From positions 1 to 7,492 of the forward strand of contig CAYZAW010000069.1 of assembly GCA_964476505.1 (NCBI GenBank): 7,492 bases of DNA, written 5' to 3'. Positions 5,426 through 7,492 of this stretch are shown in pieces (position 1 is the first letter of the stretch; every line of letters begins with the position of its first letter). Made by a program: the position numbers and the translations under genes. The stretch is from CAYZAW01 sp964476505. Lineage in GTDB: Bacteria > Bacillota > Clostridia > Christensenellales > CAG-138. The notes under the pieces are model-generated. The model was not told the DNA's origin, ran no database searches, and saw only the letters and a list, made by a program, of their open reading frames with translations.

Positions 5426-6274
5426 TTGCAACACAAACAACAGCCTGAGGGCAAAAAAAAGGCGGCACTTTGGGGCATTCTTTTTCTCGCCTTGTGCGGG
5501 CTGGGATATGCGATGGCTTCGCTTCTGGGCATGGGACGGGAACGCCTTGCGGCAGAGGCCCTGCAAGGCTCGCTACAGTCTCTTGGGGAGAAGCAGGTAT
5601 CCATAAGCACGGCTCCAAGCCCTAAAATCACGCAAACGCCGCCCTCTGATACGCCCGCGCCCCGTTTTACGGGTTGGCTTGCCGAATATGCAAGAGAGCC
5701 GGATCGTACTGTGGATTTTGCGGCGCTTCGGCAGGTGAACGGAGATATCTACGCGTGGCTCAGCGTTCCGGGGGCGGGGGTGGAGTATCCGGTGGCGCAT
5801 GTGCCCAAGGGAGACGAGCGGTATCTCACGCACGATCTGGAGGGGAAGCAAAGCAAGTACGGCGCTGTGTTTTCGGACGGATACAACCATCCCGATTTTT
5901 CCGATCCGGTAACGGTGCTTTACGGGCACAACATGAAGGACGGCAGTATGTTTGCGCCGCTGCACCGCTTTTCGGACGCGGCTTTCTTTGAGGAGAACCG
6001 TATCATCCGGGTCTATATAGCGGATTACATGTTGGAATACGAGATCGTTGCGGCGTACGAAACGGACGATACGCACATCCTTGCCGCCTACGATTTTACA
6101 CGGGAAGAGGAGTACGAGGCGTACCTGTCAAGCTGGGATACGCTTCGGGATCTTCGGGTGCAGCGTTGGCCGCGAGCGCTGACGGCAAAGGATCGGCTGC
6201 TGACGCTTGCGACCTGCGTGCAGGGAAACGACCACGCCAGATATTTGGTACAGGGAGCGCTGAAAAAGCCATGA
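5426..6274 (+). CDS. srtB: Class B sortase
   Basis: Membrane-anchored cysteine transpeptidase of 282 aa that cuts a sorting signal in secreted proteins and joins them to a cell-wall amino group. A basic N terminus is followed by a membrane anchor (about 13-34), a Thr/Pro-rich linker (about 60-80) and the sortase domain. Class B features are clear: NGDIYAWLSVPGAGVEYPV (105-123), YGHNMKDGSMFAPL with catalytic His168, LATC with catalytic Cys264, and HARYLV with Arg272. The three catalytic residues are intact. Class B enzymes elsewhere act on NPQTN-like signals or in pilus assembly. The substrate here is unknown, and the truncated secreted protein at 7443 is one candidate. Starts at TTG. The end overlaps the next start (ATGA), so translation of the two is probably coupled. 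A sortase inside a tyrosine-kinase operon is unusual. Confidence 0.92.
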   Translation: MQHKQQPEGKKKAALWGILFLALCGLGYAMASLLGMGRERLAAEALQGSLQSLGEKQVSISTAPSPKITQTPPSDTPAPRFTGWLAEYAREPDRTVDFAALRQVNGDIYAWLSVPGAGVEYPVAHVPKGDERYLTHDLEGKQSKYGAVFSDGYNHPDFSDPVTVLYGHNMKDGSMFAPLHRFSDAAFFEENRIIRVYIADYMLEYEIVAAYETDDTHILAAYDFTREEEYEAYLSSWDTLRDLRVQRWPRALTAKDRLLTLATCVQGNDHARYLVQGALKKP

Positions 6275-7377
6275 GTAACGTTGCGGAAAAAATCGAAAGA
6301 CGCAAACGAAGCCTGCGCCTCGTATTGATCGTCCTGTTTGGGGTGATACTTCTTTTCGCGGCAGTGGGCGTGTACCTGCTGACGCTGTGGCAAAACGGAC
6401 GGCGGCTCAACCGGGAGACCATGTTCGTATCAAAGCAAACGCAGCAGATCACTTTTGAGCGAACGCAGGAAACGCCGAACGCGGCGATCAAAACGCCAGT
6501 GCCGGTTACGCCCCCTCCCGGCGGGGATACACCTGCCGTGCGCCACGGGGGAAAATACTATGTCCTAAATGAGGATGTGTTGTGCATATTGTTTTTGGGT
6601 GTGGATGTAACAGGCAGCGAGCAGTTTCAATCCATCGGGGTCACGGCGCACCAAACGGATTCCCTGATACTGGCGGCCATCGATCCTGTGGCGGGAAAGC
6701 TCTCTATGATCAATATTCCCCGCATGACCGTGACGGAAGTCAAGCAGCTGGACGCGGCATTTCGGTATGCAAGAACCACCAGGTCGCCCATCTGCATCCA
6801 GTACGCCTTTGGAGACGGAAAGGCGCTTAGCTGCGAGCTTACCCGGGAGGCGGTGGGCAATCTGCTGTTCAACATCCCCATCAACCGCTATGTGGCAATG
6901 AATTTGGATGGCCTGTTTGCCGCCAACGATGCCATCGGCGGCGTAACGCTAACGCTGTTGGACGATATGACGGCCTTTCACCCGGACATGAAAAAGGGAG
7001 AAACGTACACGCTTACCGGCAAAACAGCGCAGATATACGTTGCCCGGCGGCTGGGAAAAGGGCTGGACGGCACCAATCTATCCCGCGCAAAGCGGCAGGT
7101 GCAGTATTACAAGGCGTTTTTTCAGGCGGCAAAAAGCAGGCTTAAGGAGGACCCCCTGTTTGCGGTGAATCTGTACCGATCCTTGGGCAGCAGCATACAG
7201 ACCGACCTTACCTTGGAGGAGATCAGCTATCTTTCCCAAACGGTAGTCGGCATGGAGCTTATGGATGAAAACGTTCACACACTGCAGGGCACGGTGAAAA
7301 ACGAGGATTACTTCGTGGACGACGAGGCTTTAAAGGCGCTGCTGATCGAGGTGTTTTATACAGAGGTCGCGGCGTAA
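6271..7377 (+). CDS. LytR-CpsA-Psr (LCP) family wall glycopolymer transferase
   Basis: Type II membrane protein of 368 aa. LCP enzymes move lipid-linked glycopolymers (teichoic acids, capsule) onto peptidoglycan. Visible parts are a basic N terminus, a membrane helix (about 15-40), a Pro/Thr-rich linker (about 65-90) and an LCP domain with LFLGVD (107-112), TDSLIL (129-134), INIPRMT (147-153), AIGGV (221-225), YVARR (256-260) and LSRAKRQ (270-276). The arginines of the lipid-phosphate pocket appear present. The usual PRDT is PRMT here: the acidic residue is replaced by Met152, and the earlier conserved Arg before TD is Gln128. Activity may be changed. The frame is open 35 codons upstream inside the sortase gene, but the ATG at 6271 overlaps the sortase stop and begins the natural basic-plus-helix N terminus. 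The SD is weak (GGGAG, 13 bases away), suggesting reliance on coupling. Confidence 0.88.
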   Translation: MSNVAEKIERRKRSLRLVLIVLFGVILLFAAVGVYLLTLWQNGRRLNRETMFVSKQTQQITFERTQETPNAAIKTPVPVTPPPGGDTPAVRHGGKYYVLNEDVLCILFLGVDVTGSEQFQSIGVTAHQTDSLILAAIDPVAGKLSMINIPRMTVTEVKQLDAAFRYARTTRSPICIQYAFGDGKALSCELTREAVGNLLFNIPINRYVAMNLDGLFAANDAIGGVTLTLLDDMTAFHPDMKKGETYTLTGKTAQIYVARRLGKGLDGTNLSRAKRQVQYYKAFFQAAKSRLKEDPLFAVNLYRSLGSSIQTDLTLEEISYLSQTVVGMELMDENVHTLQGTVKNEDYFVDDEALKALLIEVFYTEVAA

Positions 7378-7385
7378 CCCATATG

Positions 7386-7411
7386 TCGTTATCGGCTTTT
7401 GCCGCTAATGA
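7386..7411 (+). promoter_or_regulatory. Intercistronic stem-loop after the LCP gene
   Basis: TCGTTATCGGC (7386-7396) and GCCGCTAATGA (7401-7411) pair over a TTTT loop, ten pairs with one G-U and one T-C mismatch. It is followed by AT-rich sequence, not a proper T-run, so it is at best a partial terminator. It sits in the only long gap of the operon (65 bp). It could attenuate read-through or protect the upstream or downstream part of the mRNA, giving the next gene a different level. Confidence 0.4.
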
Positions 7412-7442
7412 ATAGATACTTTTGCGGAAAGGAGGTGGTGTT

Positions 7443-7492
7443 ATGAAAGCAAAAAAAGGCATCGCTCTGGCACTGGCGCTGGCGCTGGTTCT
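7443..7492 (+). CDS. Start of a secreted protein (cut by window end)
   Basis: Only 16 codons are visible: MKAKKGIALALALALV. Two or three lysines followed by a run of alternating Ala and Leu is the start of a Sec signal peptide. The SD is exceptionally strong (AAAGGAGGTGG, with GGAGGTG at 7431-7437) and well placed before the ATG at 7443, which points to high expression. The product cannot be named. Position right after a sortase and an LCP gene makes a surface protein or sortase substrate a reasonable guess, to be settled only by the sequence beyond this window. Confidence 0.7.
   Translation, partial: MKAKKGIALALALALV

Noticed and set aside
6166..6270. 35-codon N-terminal extension of the LCP protein
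   Set aside because: It is inside the sortase catalytic region in another frame, and the ATG at 6271 gives the normal short basic N terminus before the membrane helix.
1..7492. CRISPR arrays, insertion sequences, phage or plasmid features
   Set aside because: No regularly spaced repeats, no transposase or integrase frames, and no terminal inverted repeats were seen on either strand.

Overview
The window looks like a chromosomal segment of a GC-rich Gram-positive anaerobe, most likely in the Clostridia. This rests on the gene content: a class B sortase, a LytR-CpsA-Psr (LCP) protein, a Firmicutes-type tyrosine kinase whose membrane adaptor and ATPase are separate proteins, and a PHP-type tyrosine phosphatase. 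It also fits the strong Shine-Dalgarno (SD) sites and the use of GTG and TTG starts. I cannot name the species from sequence alone.

Left part (1-1345): an AT-rich leader with several inverted repeats precedes a complete 3-methyladenine DNA glycosylase gene (mpg, +). Facing it, with only 7 bp between the stop codons, is a complete Cu/Zn superoxide dismutase gene (sodC, -). The SOD keeps every metal ligand but has no signal peptide. The pair suggests repair and oxidative-stress functions unrelated to the genes on the right.

Middle (1346-1903): about 560 bp without a convincing gene, lying between the divergent sodC and the right-hand operon. It holds the sodC ribosome binding site, a two-copy 10-bp tandem repeat in the sodC leader, a weak terminator-like hairpin on the plus strand, a good sigma-A-like promoter candidate (1731-1759) and a stable hairpin in the presumed 5' UTR.

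Right part (1904-7492, all +): a tightly packed operon. Its order is a secreted, membrane-anchored D-Ala-D-Ala carboxypeptidase homologue (S11) that has lost all three catalytic motifs; a Wzz/CpsC-type adaptor; a CpsD-type tyrosine kinase with a tyrosine cluster; a CpsB-type PHP phosphatase; a class B sortase; an LCP protein; and the start of a secreted protein with a very strong SD. Spacings are 18, 1, 11 and 15 bp, a 4-bp overlap, then 65 bp.

How they may work together (inference): the adaptor, kinase and phosphatase form a phosphotyrosine switch typical of capsule or exopolysaccharide control. The LCP protein would transfer a glycopolymer to the wall, and the sortase would anchor a protein to it. 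The dead carboxypeptidase at the head of the operon could bind or sense peptidoglycan instead of cutting it. This combination is the most unusual thing in the window. No glycosyltransferase, flippase or polymerase gene is present here, so the polymer, if there is one, is encoded elsewhere or downstream.
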